This document shows, piece after piece, positions 42,724 through 50,444 of a stretch of 64,000 bases of DNA. The notes beneath the pieces are model-generated. The model was not told where the DNA came from, made no database searches, and saw nothing but the letters and a program-made list of their open reading frames with translations. The translations under genes were made by a program, and so were the position numbers. The stretch's first letter is position 1, and each line of letters opens with the position of its first letter. The DNA is from Paenibacillus sp. H1-7 (GTDB lineage: Bacteria > Bacillota > Bacilli > Paenibacillales > NBRC-103111), in NCBI RefSeq assembly GCF_022354825.1, contig NZ_CP031168.1:3163501-3227500 (forward strand), in the 5' to 3' direction.

Positions 42724-43125
42724 ATGAGTATTCTGGCAGTGGCTAATTGTCCCGGTTGCGGGAGAGTGTTTCAGCGGAACCTGCGCAACATGTGCACAGA
42801 TTGCATGAAGTCGCTTGATAGTGAGTTCGATATATGTTACCGGTTTATGCTGCAAAATCGCAAGGCTACGACAGAACAGCTCCGATCGGCAACAGGAGTA
42901 TCCTCGCAACGGCTTACAGCATGGATTAAAGAAAAGCGGCTGTCGGTGAAGGATTTTCCCCATTTGTCTTATCCGTGCAACAGCTGCGGAGTCCCGATCC
43001 ACCAGAATCAGCTATGCGTTTCATGCAGCAGCAGAATATCAAGAGATATTCGTGATTTGCTGCATAAGGAAGAGAAAGTCGCCAGCGCAGGTATCGGCTT
43101 CAGAAGCCTTCGCAGGACGAATTAG
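42724..43125 (+). CDS. yvyF: YvyF-like flagellar-region regulatory protein
   Basis: The 133-aa protein has an N-terminal zinc-ribbon-like CPGC and CTDC pair, a middle helix-turn-helix-like segment (QLRSATGVSSQRLTAWIKEKRL), and a second pair CNSC and CVSC. This matches the YvyF family, normally encoded beside comF and flgM in flagellar loci. Here no flagellar gene is near, so it is an isolated copy. The ATG at 42724 is preferred over a GTG at 42715 based on GGGAAG spacing. Confidence 0.8.
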   Translation: MSILAVANCPGCGRVFQRNLRNMCTDCMKSLDSEFDICYRFMLQNRKATTEQLRSATGVSSQRLTAWIKEKRLSVKDFPHLSYPCNSCGVPIHQNQLCVSCSSRISRDIRDLLHKEEKVASAGIGFRSLRRTN

Positions 43126-43136
43126 CACGAGAGATC

Positions 43137-43164
43137 ATCCCTGGTCAATGGACCGGGGATTTTT
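43137..43164 (+). terminator. Intrinsic terminator of the YvyF-like gene
   Basis: ATCCCTGGTC (43137-43146) pairs with GACCGGGGAT (43151-43160, one wobble) and is followed by TTTTG. Confidence 0.85.
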
Positions 43165-43301
43165 GCTTTTGCGACATTTTATGATAGAATGACTTCTGAG
43201 CAGCGCAGATTGTTAAATTGTCACAAATTTTTCACCTGATTCCCTCGAAAGGGAATAGGTAAAGAGCGTTTCATTTTGTACAATAAACCTATACGAGGTA
43301 G

Positions 43302-43504
43302 TTCAAAAAGTCGTCTTTTGATCCCGAAGCAGGTCACGAAGCAAATTCGGCATCGAATCTTGCACTTACCTTCGAAGGAGCTATGCTTACGAAGTAAGCT
43401 TTCCTCACGGAAAACTCTATGGTGCTCATGTAGGCTTTCCCTACACTCGGCTCCTCCTTCAGGTTCTCACAACCTTCTCGGTGCTGAAAACCCGACTTTT
43501 TGAA
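43302..43504. mobile_element. MITE-like repeat with 12-bp perfect terminal inverted repeats
   Basis: TTCAAAAAGTCG (43302-43313) and CGACTTTTTGAA (43493-43504) bound a 203-bp non-coding element. Inside is GCTATGCTTACGAAGTAAGC followed by an imperfect TTTCC/GGAAA hairpin, related to the tripled hairpin units upstream of argR. No clear target duplication beyond a possible TA was seen, and no transposase is encoded. Its ends resemble a repeat I believe is common in Paenibacillus genomes. Confidence 0.65.
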
Positions 43505-43552
43505 TATGCACTATACGTCTATTGGTAAAACTGTTAGGGGGATATTTCCAAG

Positions 43553-43930
43553 ATGCAAAAGTGGATTATGTTCAGTTTGTTTATCGTAGCCTGTTTACTG
43601 GGTGCGGGAGTGTTGTTCCAAAATATTTCCGAGCGTCAAGCAGAGATGGCTTCGGAATCCAAGGCTGGACCACAGTTGAAATTCATCGCTTCGAATTATC
43701 AATTCGACAAGGCTGAGTATACCGTGAAAGCTGGCGAGAAAGTAACGGTTTCTTTGCAAAATAAAGAAGGTCTCCATGCTATGGAAATTGTCGGTTTGAA
43801 CGTAAAGCTCGATAACAACACCAAATCGGCTGAAGTTACTTTTGACAAACCAGGCACTTACGAGGTCCATTGTGTGCTCCCTTGCGGTCCGGGACATGCT
43901 CAAATGATCTCCAAGCTTGTTGTTCAATAA
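43553..43930 (+). CDS. Membrane-anchored cupredoxin with CuA-type motif
   Basis: The 125-aa protein has an N-terminal membrane anchor (about residues 5-24) and a cupredoxin domain facing outward. CVLPCGPGHAQM gives the C-x3-C-x3-H-x2-M ligand set of the CuA centre of cytochrome c oxidase subunit II, and the upstream His in GLHAMEIVG supplies the remaining ligand. It lacks the subunit II hairpin membrane domain, so it is a stand-alone CuA-type protein, perhaps for copper delivery or electron transfer. AGGGGG precedes the ATG; a terminator follows. Confidence 0.85.
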   Translation: MQKWIMFSLFIVACLLGAGVLFQNISERQAEMASESKAGPQLKFIASNYQFDKAEYTVKAGEKVTVSLQNKEGLHAMEIVGLNVKLDNNTKSAEVTFDKPGTYEVHCVLPCGPGHAQMISKLVVQ

Positions 43931-43956
43931 TCAACTCATTACTATGTGTTCCTTGG

Positions 43957-44006
43957 GAGCTGTCTGCTCGACGAATCGTCGGGTTGGGCAGCTTCCTTTT
44001 CTTTTT
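43957..44006 (+). terminator. Intrinsic terminator of the cupredoxin gene
   Basis: GGAGCTG (43957-43963) pairs with CAGCTTCC (43990-43997), with an inner CGAC/GTCG helix and a TTTTCTTTTT tail. Confidence 0.75.
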
Positions 44007-44068
44007 ATGCTGTGACCGATATAATAACAGGAAATAGTTGTTATCCTGATCAATCGAGGTGACCGGTA

Positions 44069-45409
44069 ATGAGAACTGTAGATTTGATTCAACGCAAACG
44101 GGATGGAGAAACGCTATCGACAGAGGAAATCGAATATTTGATTCACGGGTACAGCACAGGAGACATCCCGGATTATCAAATGTCGGCGTTCGCTATGGCC
44201 GTCTTTTTTCGAGGCATGTCCGCCAAAGAAACGGCCGATCTGACTTTGGCCATGGCCCGGTCGGGAGATCAGGTTGATTTGAGCTCGATCCCCGGTGTGA
44301 AGGTCGATAAGCACAGCACCGGCGGTGTAGGAGATACGACGACATTGATATTAGCCCCGCTGGTAGCGGCCGCAGGTATTCCGGTTGCCAAAATGTCCGG
44401 CAGAGGTCTCGGGCACACGGGAGGGACCATAGATAAGCTCGAGGCGATCGAAGGCTATCGGGTGGAATTGACGAAAGAGCAATTTTTGCAGCAGGTTACT
44501 GACATCGGGGTTTCGGTTATTAGTCAGTCGGGCAATATTACGCCTGCAGATAAGAAGCTATACGGACTTCGCGACGTTACCGCCACGGTCGAGTCGATTC
44601 CTCTTATTGCCAGCTCGATTATGAGCAAGAAAATCGCCTCTGGCGCAGACGCCATCGTACTCGATGTGAAAACCGGCAGCGGAGCGTTCATGAAATCGCT
44701 CGAAGGCTCCATTGAGCTTGCGAAGGCGATGGTGGAAATCGGGGAACAGGTAGGCAGGGAGACCGTAGCCGTCATTACGAATATGGACGAGCCGCTTGGA
44801 CTAGCGATAGGCAATGCGCTGGAAGTCCGGGAAGCGATTGAGACGCTGCAAGGCTCCGGACCGGATGACTTGACGGAGCTGTGTCTTCTGCTTGGAGCCC
44901 ACATGATCCAGCTGGGCGGGAAAGCGGCCACCTACGATGAAGCGAGAGAAAAGATGGAACAGCTTCTGCACAATGGAGAAGCATTGGATAAGCTTAAGCG
45001 GCTTATTGCCGCTCAAGGCGGCGATAAAGAGCTGGCCGATCATCCGGACCGGCTGCCGTCGGCTGCGTATCAAGCCGAGGTCTTGGCTGCTGAGGACGGA
45101 TTCGTGTCGCACATCGATGCGGAGGAGCTTGGCGTGACGGCGATGATGCTGGGAGCGGGAAGAGCTACGAAGGAAGATCGGATTGATCTTGCCGTCGGCA
45201 TGGTGCTGCGCAAAAAAGTCGGAGACGCGGTAAAAGCGGGAGAGCCGCTCGCCGTGCTCCACATGAATCGGAACGAAACGATGTTCACAGAGGAGATGAC
45301 TCAACGTACGCGCCGTGCGTTTACTTTAACGGGGAATGCCGTTAAGAAGCCTCCGCTAGTCTATGCGGTAGTTTCCAAGCACGGCGTGCAGATGCTGCAC
45401 AACGAATAA
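44069..45409 (+). CDS. pdp: Pyrimidine-nucleoside phosphorylase
   Basis: The 446-aa enzyme cleaves uridine, thymidine and deoxyuridine to base and (deoxy)ribose-1-phosphate. The family signature [20 protein letters not shown] is intact, preceded by [19 protein letters not shown], the phosphate-binding loop, and [24 protein letters not shown] precedes the ATG. It complements the deoB-pnp salvage genes 6 kb upstream, although unrelated genes now lie between them. Confidence 0.95.
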   Translation: MRTVDLIQRKRDGETLSTEEIEYLIHGYSTGDIPDYQMSAFAMAVFFRGMSAKETADLTLAMARSGDQVDLSSIPGVKVDKHSTGGVGDTTTLILAPLVAAAGIPVAKMSGRGLGHTGGTIDKLEAIEGYRVELTKEQFLQQVTDIGVSVISQSGNITPADKKLYGLRDVTATVESIPLIASSIMSKKIASGADAIVLDVKTGSGAFMKSLEGSIELAKAMVEIGEQVGRETVAVITNMDEPLGLAIGNALEVREAIETLQGSGPDDLTELCLLLGAHMIQLGGKAATYDEAREKMEQLLHNGEALDKLKRLIAAQGGDKELADHPDRLPSAAYQAEVLAAEDGFVSHIDAEELGVTAMMLGAGRATKEDRIDLAVGMVLRKKVGDAVKAGEPLAVLHMNRNETMFTEEMTQRTRRAFTLTGNAVKKPPLVYAVVSKHGVQMLHNE

Positions 45410-45421
45410 TCAGTGTAATTG

Positions 45422-45448
45422 CCGGGGCGGCTGCGCCCCGGTTTTTTT
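45422..45448 (+). terminator. Intrinsic terminator of pdp
   Basis: CCGGGGCG (45422-45429) and CGCCCCGG (45434-45441) form a perfect stem followed by TTTTTTT. Confidence 0.92.
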
Positions 45449-45533
45449 GTTTGGAGGAGCATGAAGTTTAAATAGATGGTTTTCAGTGTTACAAAATCAA
45501 AGGCTAGTGGAAGTCAGCTCAGGTAGAACAAAA

Positions 45534-45659
45534 GAGGGAATGGATGTGGGGTGAAGAAGCGGCAGCGTCCGCCTTTGAAGCTCGTGTTCCAACCGCTGTA
45601 AACCTATGATCAGGAACATGAGCTTCAACAGCGGTCGGAATCCTACAGCCAATTCCCTC
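45534..45659 (+). ncRNA. Putative structured RNA with potential pseudoknot
   Basis: GAGGGAAT (45534-45541) pairs with ATTCCCTC (45652-45659). Inside, TTGAAGCTCGTGTTCC (45575-45590) pairs with GGAACATGAGCTTCAA (45613-45628) with a single wobble. The loop holds CCGCTGT (45593-45599), complementary to ACAGCGG (45628-45634) just after the stem, so an H-type pseudoknot is possible. No coding frame fits. It lies in the 445-nt gap between pdp and dacF. A dispersed repeat rather than an RNA gene is also possible. The strand is arbitrary because the symmetry works on both. Confidence 0.45.
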
Positions 45660-45854
45660 CCCGCGCCAACGTGTGGGTCAAGTCAGGGCTTGTTTGATTT
45701 TCCAAACTCTTTGCTCCAACAATTACTAAAGAAAGTTCATAAAGCGGTGCTGCTGCAGAGGTGGCATTGATTTTCCTGCGTTTGGAATATTTTACAGCAA
45801 ACTCGTCAACACTGATTAGCAGTAGTATAACTTATTTTGGAGGGGTAGAAAGGT

Positions 45855-47036
45855 ATGTTCAACAAGGCAATCAAGCTGTTCGTTTCTATCTCGCTGCTAA
45901 TGTCTTTGGCATTGCCGGCGGTGTTTGCGGAGGAGAAACAAGCTCCGAATCAAGCAGTGGATATGGCACCTAATGCAGCTTCGGCCGCAGTAATTGATGC
46001 GGATACCGGCACGGTGATCTTTGAGAAAAATAAAGACGCCAAGCTGCCCCCAGCCAGTATTACGAAAATTATGACCATGCTGCTCATTATGGAAGCATTG
46101 GATCAAGGCAAGATCAAGATGGACGACAAGGTGCGTACAAGCGAATACGCTGCGTCCATGGGAGGCTCGCAAATTTTCCTGGAGCCAGGTGAGGAAATGA
46201 CGGTCCAGGATATGCTGAAAGGAATTGCGATGGCATCGGGTAACGACGCATCGGTTGCCATGGCGGAGAAGCTGGCCGGATCAGAGCAAGCCTTCGTCCA
46301 AATGATGAACGACCGCGCAAAGCAGCTAGGGATGAACAATACCCGATTTGCCAACTGTAACGGGCTCCCTGCGGACAATCATTATTCCTCCGCGTACGAT
46401 ATTGCCATCATGTCCCGCGAGCTGCTAAAGCACGAGGAAATCACCCAATTTACCGGCGCTTACCAGGACTACTTGCGCAAGGATACGCCGAAGCCGTTCT
46501 GGCTTGTGAATACAAACAAGCTGGTCCGTTTCTACAGCGGAGCCGACGGGCTGAAGACAGGGTATACGAGTGAAGCAAAGTTTTGCTTGTCCGCGACAGC
46601 CAGACGCGACAACATGCGCGTAATCAGCGTCGTTATGGGTGAGCCGGATACGAAAACACGCAATTCGGAAGTGTCCAGTCTATTCGACTATGCATTCTCG
46701 CAATATACGAATATGCCGATTTTCAATAAAGGAGATTCGCTCGGCCAAATGAAGGTGGGCAAAGGCGAACAACCGTCGGTTGAGCTGACCGCTCCGCAAA
46801 AATACAGCGTGCTTCTGAAAAAAGGCGAGGCGGCGGAAGGAATCCGCCATGAGGTTCAACTGCAGGATAACCTGAAGGCTCCCGTCGCTCAAGGGCAGCC
46901 GATAGGCAAAATCGTTGTTTATAAAAATGACCAGGTGCTGTCGGAGTTTCAACTGCAATCTCCGGTCGACGTGAAAAAAGCAGGCTGGTGGACGTTGACG
47001 AAACGGACAACCAAGCGTTTGTTCTTCATAGATTAG
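45855..47036 (+). CDS. dacF: D-alanyl-D-alanine carboxypeptidase DacF
   Basis: The 393-aa penicillin-binding protein has a signal peptide (about residues 1-25, cleaved near VFA-EE), the active-site SxxK in PASITKIM, SGN in ASGNDAS, and KTG in GLKTGYT, then a C-terminal beta domain and an amphipathic tail. DacF trims cortex peptides from the forespore side. GGAGGGG precedes the ATG. Its place before spoIIAA matches B. subtilis, where sigma-F transcribes it; a sigma-F promoter was not identified with confidence here. Confidence 0.94.
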   Translation: MFNKAIKLFVSISLLMSLALPAVFAEEKQAPNQAVDMAPNAASAAVIDADTGTVIFEKNKDAKLPPASITKIMTMLLIMEALDQGKIKMDDKVRTSEYAASMGGSQIFLEPGEEMTVQDMLKGIAMASGNDASVAMAEKLAGSEQAFVQMMNDRAKQLGMNNTRFANCNGLPADNHYSSAYDIAIMSRELLKHEEITQFTGAYQDYLRKDTPKPFWLVNTNKLVRFYSGADGLKTGYTSEAKFCLSATARRDNMRVISVVMGEPDTKTRNSEVSSLFDYAFSQYTNMPIFNKGDSLGQMKVGKGEQPSVELTAPQKYSVLLKKGEAAEGIRHEVQLQDNLKAPVAQGQPIGKIVVYKNDQVLSEFQLQSPVDVKKAGWWTLTKRTTKRLFFID

Positions 47037-47117
47037 CACCAAGCTTAAAGCTCTGTTCTTAAGCAGGCGCAAGCACAAAATGTCGCATTTCTTCTTTTTG
47101 TAGCGCATTTCTTCTAG

Positions 47118-47159
47118 TTTTGTCGGGTGGCAGGAAAAGGGAAAACCCGTGTAGAAATG
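47118..47159 (+). promoter_or_regulatory. Sigma-H promoter of spoIIA with 0A-like boxes
   Basis: GCAGGAAAA (AGGA at 47132-47135), a 12-nt spacer, and GTAGAAATG (47151-47159) match the sigma-H -35 and -10 elements. TTTTGTCGGG (47118-47127) and TGTCGCA (47081-47087) are near matches to the Spo0A box TGTCGAA, and GCATTTCTTCT is directly repeated (47084-47094, 47105-47115). The -10 covers an in-frame ATG at 47157, which argues that the real spoIIAA start is downstream. Confidence 0.7.
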
Positions 47160-47189
47160 AGTGTGCATGAAAGGGAAGGAGTGAGCAGC

Positions 47190-47543
47190 TTGAGTCTGCA
47201 TATTGAACTGGAGCATCACCGGAAGGCCCTTATTGTGAGGCTGAAAGGCGAACTGGACCATCATACCGCCGACATCGTGAAGTCGCGTATGGAGGAAGCC
47301 TTGGAGAAAGGCGAAACAAGCCACATTATCTTAAGCTTGAAGGAGTTATCCTTCATGGATAGCTCCGGGCTCGGGGTCATTCTCGGACGCTACAAGCAAA
47401 TCACGGCCAGAGGCGGGAAAATGGTCGTCTGCGACGTTAACCCATCGGTCTACCGTTTGTTTGAAATGTCTGGTTTGTTTAAAATTTTGTCCATCCAGGA
47501 TAACGAAAGACAAGCTCTCACCAGTTTGGAGGTCGTATCATGA
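47190..47543 (+). CDS. spoIIAA: Anti-sigma-F antagonist SpoIIAA
   Basis: The 117-aa STAS-domain protein equals B. subtilis SpoIIAA in length. [14 protein letters not shown] and [17 protein letters not shown] are the family marks; the first Ser of the SSG pair is the residue phosphorylated by SpoIIAB. The start is TTG at 47190 with GAAGGAG about 8 nt upstream, giving MSLHIE, like B. subtilis MSLGID. Unphosphorylated protein frees sigma-F. It overlaps spoIIAB by 4 nt. Confidence 0.95.
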   Translation: MSLHIELEHHRKALIVRLKGELDHHTADIVKSRMEEALEKGETSHIILSLKELSFMDSSGLGVILGRYKQITARGGKMVVCDVNPSVYRLFEMSGLFKILSIQDNERQALTSLEVVS

Positions 47544-47986
47544 GTGAACGAAATTTTATGACGCTTCAGTTGGCCAGCCGTTCCGAGAATGAATCGTTTG
47601 CCCGTGTTACCGTCGCCGCGTTCGTATCCCAGCTGGATCCGACTCTGGATGAGCTGACCGATTTGAAAACCGTCGTCTCGGAAGCTGTCACCAATGCCGT
47701 CATTCATGGCTACGACAACCGTCCGGACGGCGTTATCACTATTCATGCCGAGATGGACGGAGACACAGTCTACTTGACTATCGAGGATCAAGGGGCCGGT
47801 ATCGAGGATCTGGAGCAGGCAAAACAGCCGTTATATACTTCTAAGCCGGAGCTGGAACGATCGGGTATGGGATTTACGATTATGGAAAATTTCATGGATG
47901 AGATCGAAATTACGACCGCCGTCGGCGTGGGAACAAAAATAAAAATGAAAAAGCGAATTGAATCTAAAAAAGCTTTATTCAATTAG
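47540..47986 (+). CDS. spoIIAB: Anti-sigma-F factor and kinase SpoIIAB
   Basis: The 148-aa GHKL-type serine kinase binds sigma-F and phosphorylates SpoIIAA. The ATP site is seen in [19 protein letters not shown] (N-box), [13 protein letters not shown] (G1) and [14 protein letters not shown] (G2). The ATG overlaps the spoIIAA end, GGAGG lies just upstream, and sigF follows 11 nt after the stop, the classical three-gene operon. Confidence 0.96.
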   Translation: MSERNFMTLQLASRSENESFARVTVAAFVSQLDPTLDELTDLKTVVSEAVTNAVIHGYDNRPDGVITIHAEMDGDTVYLTIEDQGAGIEDLEQAKQPLYTSKPELERSGMGFTIMENFMDEIEITTAVGVGTKIKMKKRIESKKALFN

Positions 47987-47997
47987 GGGTCTGATCT

Positions 47998-48753
47998 ATG
48001 GATGTCGATTTGAAACATGCCTCCCACAGCTATTTGGATGATGCCGAAGTCAAAAGGTTAATTGCTTTGAGTCAATCCGGAGATGCGTTAGCCAGAGAAA
48101 CGCTGGTGAACTGCAATATCCGTTTGGTTTGGTCCGTCGTGCAGCGCTTTTTGAACCGGGGTTACGAAGCAGAGGATTTGTTCCAAATTGGCTGCATTGG
48201 ATTGTTAAAGTCGGTAGATAAATTCGATCTGTCGTATGACGTGAAATTTTCTACTTATGCTGTCCCTATGATCATAGGTGAAATCCAGCGGTTTTTGCGG
48301 GATGACGGCACGCTGAAGGTGAGCCGGTCTTTGAAGGAGCTTGCGAACAAAATCCGCAAGACGAAGGACGAGCTGTCGAAGCGTAACGGGCGTCTCCCGA
48401 CCATCAACGAAGTAGCGAACGAGCTGCAAATCTCTCCGGAGGACGTCGTCTTCGCCCAGGAAGCGAACAAGCCGCTCTCCTCGATCCACGAGACCGTATT
48501 TGAGAACGACGGAGATCCGATTACGCTTATGGATCAAATCGCCGATGACGGTCAGGATAAATGGTTCGAGAAGCTGGCCTTGAACGAAGCCATCGGGAGC
48601 TTGACGGAACGGGAGCGGCTCATCGTATATTTGCGCTATTTCCGCGATCAGACGCAATCCGAGGTGGCGACCCGGCTCGGGATATCCCAGGTTCAGGTCT
48701 CGCGCTTGGAGAAAAAAATATTGCAATCGATCAAGGATCAGATTGCTCAATAA
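47998..48753 (+). CDS. sigF: RNA polymerase sigma-F factor
   Basis: The 251-aa sigma-70 family factor is the first forespore-specific sigma. Region 2 is seen in GLLKSVDKFDLSYDVKFSTY and AVPMIIGEIQRFLRDD; region 3 in LKVSRSLKELANKIRKTKDE; region 4 in LTERERLIVYLRYFRDQTQS and ISQVQVSRLEKKILQSIK. The last gene of the spoIIA operon, it is closed by a strong terminator. Activity is controlled by the two preceding gene products. Confidence 0.97.
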   Translation: MDVDLKHASHSYLDDAEVKRLIALSQSGDALARETLVNCNIRLVWSVVQRFLNRGYEAEDLFQIGCIGLLKSVDKFDLSYDVKFSTYAVPMIIGEIQRFLRDDGTLKVSRSLKELANKIRKTKDELSKRNGRLPTINEVANELQISPEDVVFAQEANKPLSSIHETVFENDGDPITLMDQIADDGQDKWFEKLALNEAIGSLTERERLIVYLRYFRDQTQSEVATRLGISQVQVSRLEKKILQSIKDQIAQ

Positions 48754-48760
48754 ACACAAA

Positions 48761-48806
48761 AAGACCGATTAGACCGCATTAAGGATGCGGGCTGCCGGTC
48801 TTTTTT
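48761..48806 (+). terminator. Intrinsic terminator of the spoIIA operon
   Basis: AAGACCG (48761-48767) pairs with CGGTCTT (48796-48802), with an inner CCGCAT/ATGCGG helix and a TTTTTT run. Confidence 0.9.
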
Positions 48807-48824
48807 ACTTATAAAGAGTCATAC

Positions 48825-48889
48825 ACCCCGCAAAGTATCGGATTGCCTTCGCAGCGAAAGCTCCACTTTACGGGGTTTTCTCACGTGAG
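48825..48889. repeat. Hairpin and palindrome between sigF and DUF378 gene
   Basis: ACCCCGCAAAG (48825-48835) pairs with CTTTACGGGGT (48866-48876) apart from one mismatch, and CTTCG/CGAAAG lies inside. A 10-bp palindrome CTCACGTGAG follows (48880-48889). No gene reads into it clearly on either strand. It could be a second terminator or a regulatory palindrome. Confidence 0.45.
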
Positions 48890-48960
48890 TCGCCTATATG
48901 GCGTTAGTCTGATAGAAGCTGCCAACCAACGGTTTGCCAAATGGCGCCGCCTGCGTTTGG

Positions 48961-49176
48961 TTATCTTGCTCTGGATCTGGACTCGTCCGTGAATAAATAT
49001 TTCAAGCAGTACAATCCGGACAAGCCTACAAGCGTGTATACGATTCGACTGATTCCCGAAGATTCACGATGGACGTCGCCGCCGAAAATAGCCGTCACCA
49101 GGTCCCATTCGAACAACCCGATAAGAAGCCAGTTCAAAGCGCCGATAATAACAAGCGTTAATGCCACTTTACCCAT
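48961..49176 (-). CDS. DUF378 (YuzA-like) small membrane protein
   Basis: The 71-aa protein has two membrane helices (about residues 4-21 and 42-62) and the DUF378 text ALNWLLIGLFEWDLVTAIFGG, then VYTLVGLSGLYCL. The ATG at 49176 is chosen because AAAGGG lies 8 nt upstream on the minus strand; a GTG three codons earlier is the alternative. Function unknown. It lies opposite in direction between two sporulation operons. Confidence 0.85.
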   Translation of the reverse strand: MGKVALTLVIIGALNWLLIGLFEWDLVTAIFGGDVHRESSGISRIVYTLVGLSGLYCLKYLFTDESRSRAR

Positions 49177-49282
49177 TTGGAGCACCCTTTCCTGGGAATA
49201 GAGTTAATGTCGTACTTTTACTTTTTCAAAATCATGCGTTTTTTATACGCGCTTGCAAGTGAATTTTTGCCATGCTCTCCGA

Positions 49283-49313
49283 TGACTATCCATCAACCGA
49301 AGGATTCATACTA
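49283..49313 (+). promoter_or_regulatory. Sigma-G promoter of the spoVA operon
   Basis: TGACTA (49283-49288) and CATACTA (49307-49313) are separated by 18 nt. The -10 is a perfect sigma-G element and the -35 matches five of six positions. Forespore expression under sigma-G is the known control of B. subtilis spoVA. Confidence 0.75.
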
Positions 49314-49342
49314 TGGGATAAATGCACAAGGGAGTGATTGGG

Positions 49343-49975
49343 ATGAATCCGGCCTCCAAACCAACTTTGTATATCCGGTTGCGAAAGCACATTTGCGTTC
49401 AGCCGGGAGAATCCATCTTTCTCGGCAGAATCGCGCAGCTGCTTGTTGACCCCGAATATGAAGAAGCGCTGAGCAAGCTGCTGCTCCATAAGCCGAGAGA
49501 ACGCGAAGGCAACAAAATCTTGATCGATATGATGCTGATCGTTCAAAAGATCAAGGAGAAGTATCCTTTTTTTCAAATCGAGCATTTCGGTGAGCCGCAC
49601 TGTCTGGTGGAAATCCACGAATTGCGCAAGCCGCCGAATATTTTGATGATTGTAGGAGTGTGGCTTCTTTTATTTGTCGGGTCCGGACTGGCCATTATGA
49701 ATTTTCATGCCGATGTTAGCATGGCGCTGGTACATCAGCGAATTTACCAGCTGCTTACAGGGAAATGGGTAGAGCACCCGCTGCTGCTACAAATTCCATA
49801 CTCTTTCGGGATCGGAATCGGGATGATCGTTTTTTTCAATCATTTGTTCAAAAAGAAATTTAACGAAGAACCGAGTCCGCTGGAGGTGGAAATGTTTCTT
49901 TATCAGGAAAATATCAATATGTATGTCGTCACGGAAGAATACGCAAAAATTCATGAAGCGGGGGAAAAGCGATGA
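49343..49975 (+). CDS. spoVAA: Stage V sporulation protein SpoVAA
   Basis: The 210-aa protein has a soluble N-terminal part (TLYIRLRKHICVQPGESIFLG) and two membrane helices (about residues 98-118 and 150-170), as in SpoVAA. SpoVA proteins move dipicolinic acid into the forespore and out on germination. The ATG at 49343 is preferred since GGGAG lies 8 nt upstream; an ATG at 49322 is in frame but too near the promoter. It overlaps spoVAB by 4 nt. Confidence 0.88.
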   Translation: MNPASKPTLYIRLRKHICVQPGESIFLGRIAQLLVDPEYEEALSKLLLHKPREREGNKILIDMMLIVQKIKEKYPFFQIEHFGEPHCLVEIHELRKPPNILMIVGVWLLLFVGSGLAIMNFHADVSMALVHQRIYQLLTGKWVEHPLLLQIPYSFGIGIGMIVFFNHLFKKKFNEEPSPLEVEMFLYQENINMYVVTEEYAKIHEAGEKR

Positions 49976-50397
49976 GCGGTTGGCTGGCGGTACCTCTGCA
50001 AATGTTTATCGGTTTGGCGGGAGGCGTCGCTGTCGGCAGCGGAATGGTCGCATTTCTGGTTGTTTTGGACGTTATCCCCAGGCTGGCGCAAATTACGAGG
50101 ACGTATCATCTCATCCGCTGGTATGAAGTGTCGGTCGTTGCGGGCTCGTTGTTTTTTACCGCAACGGATTTTTTCAACTGGTCGTACTCCTTCTTTCCGT
50201 TGGCTGCCGGGCTGTTCGGAGTGTTTGCCGGAGCATTCGTAGGGATGCTCGCGGGAGCGCTGACGGAAATCGTCAACGTCCTGCCGATATTGACCAAGCG
50301 GATCGGGATGGGGTCCTACATGATCTGGCTGCTTATGGCCATGATCTTCGGCAAAGTGCTCGGTTCTTTACTGGATTGGCTCAATTTCCTCGGATAA
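49972..50397 (+). CDS. spoVAB: Stage V sporulation protein SpoVAB
   Basis: The 141-aa polytopic protein has about four membrane helices and the SpoVAB features QMFIGLAGGVAVGSGMVAFL and IVNVLPILTKRIGMGSY. It works with the other SpoVA proteins in the inner spore membrane. It is coupled to spoVAA by ATGA. The next gene is spoVAF-like; spoVAC, spoVAD and spoVAE are not in this cluster, so they must be elsewhere. Confidence 0.9.
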   Translation: MSGWLAVPLQMFIGLAGGVAVGSGMVAFLVVLDVIPRLAQITRTYHLIRWYEVSVVAGSLFFTATDFFNWSYSFFPLAAGLFGVFAGAFVGMLAGALTEIVNVLPILTKRIGMGSYMIWLLMAMIFGKVLGSLLDWLNFLG

Positions 50398-50444
50398 GAA
50401 GAACGGTATGTAATCAGTGTAGCTCATGAAAGGGGATGGATTTA

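Noticed and set aside
45761..45973. 70-codon frame overlapping the start of dacF
   Set aside because: It is out of frame with dacF, lacks an RBS, and the dacF signal peptide is clear in the other frame.
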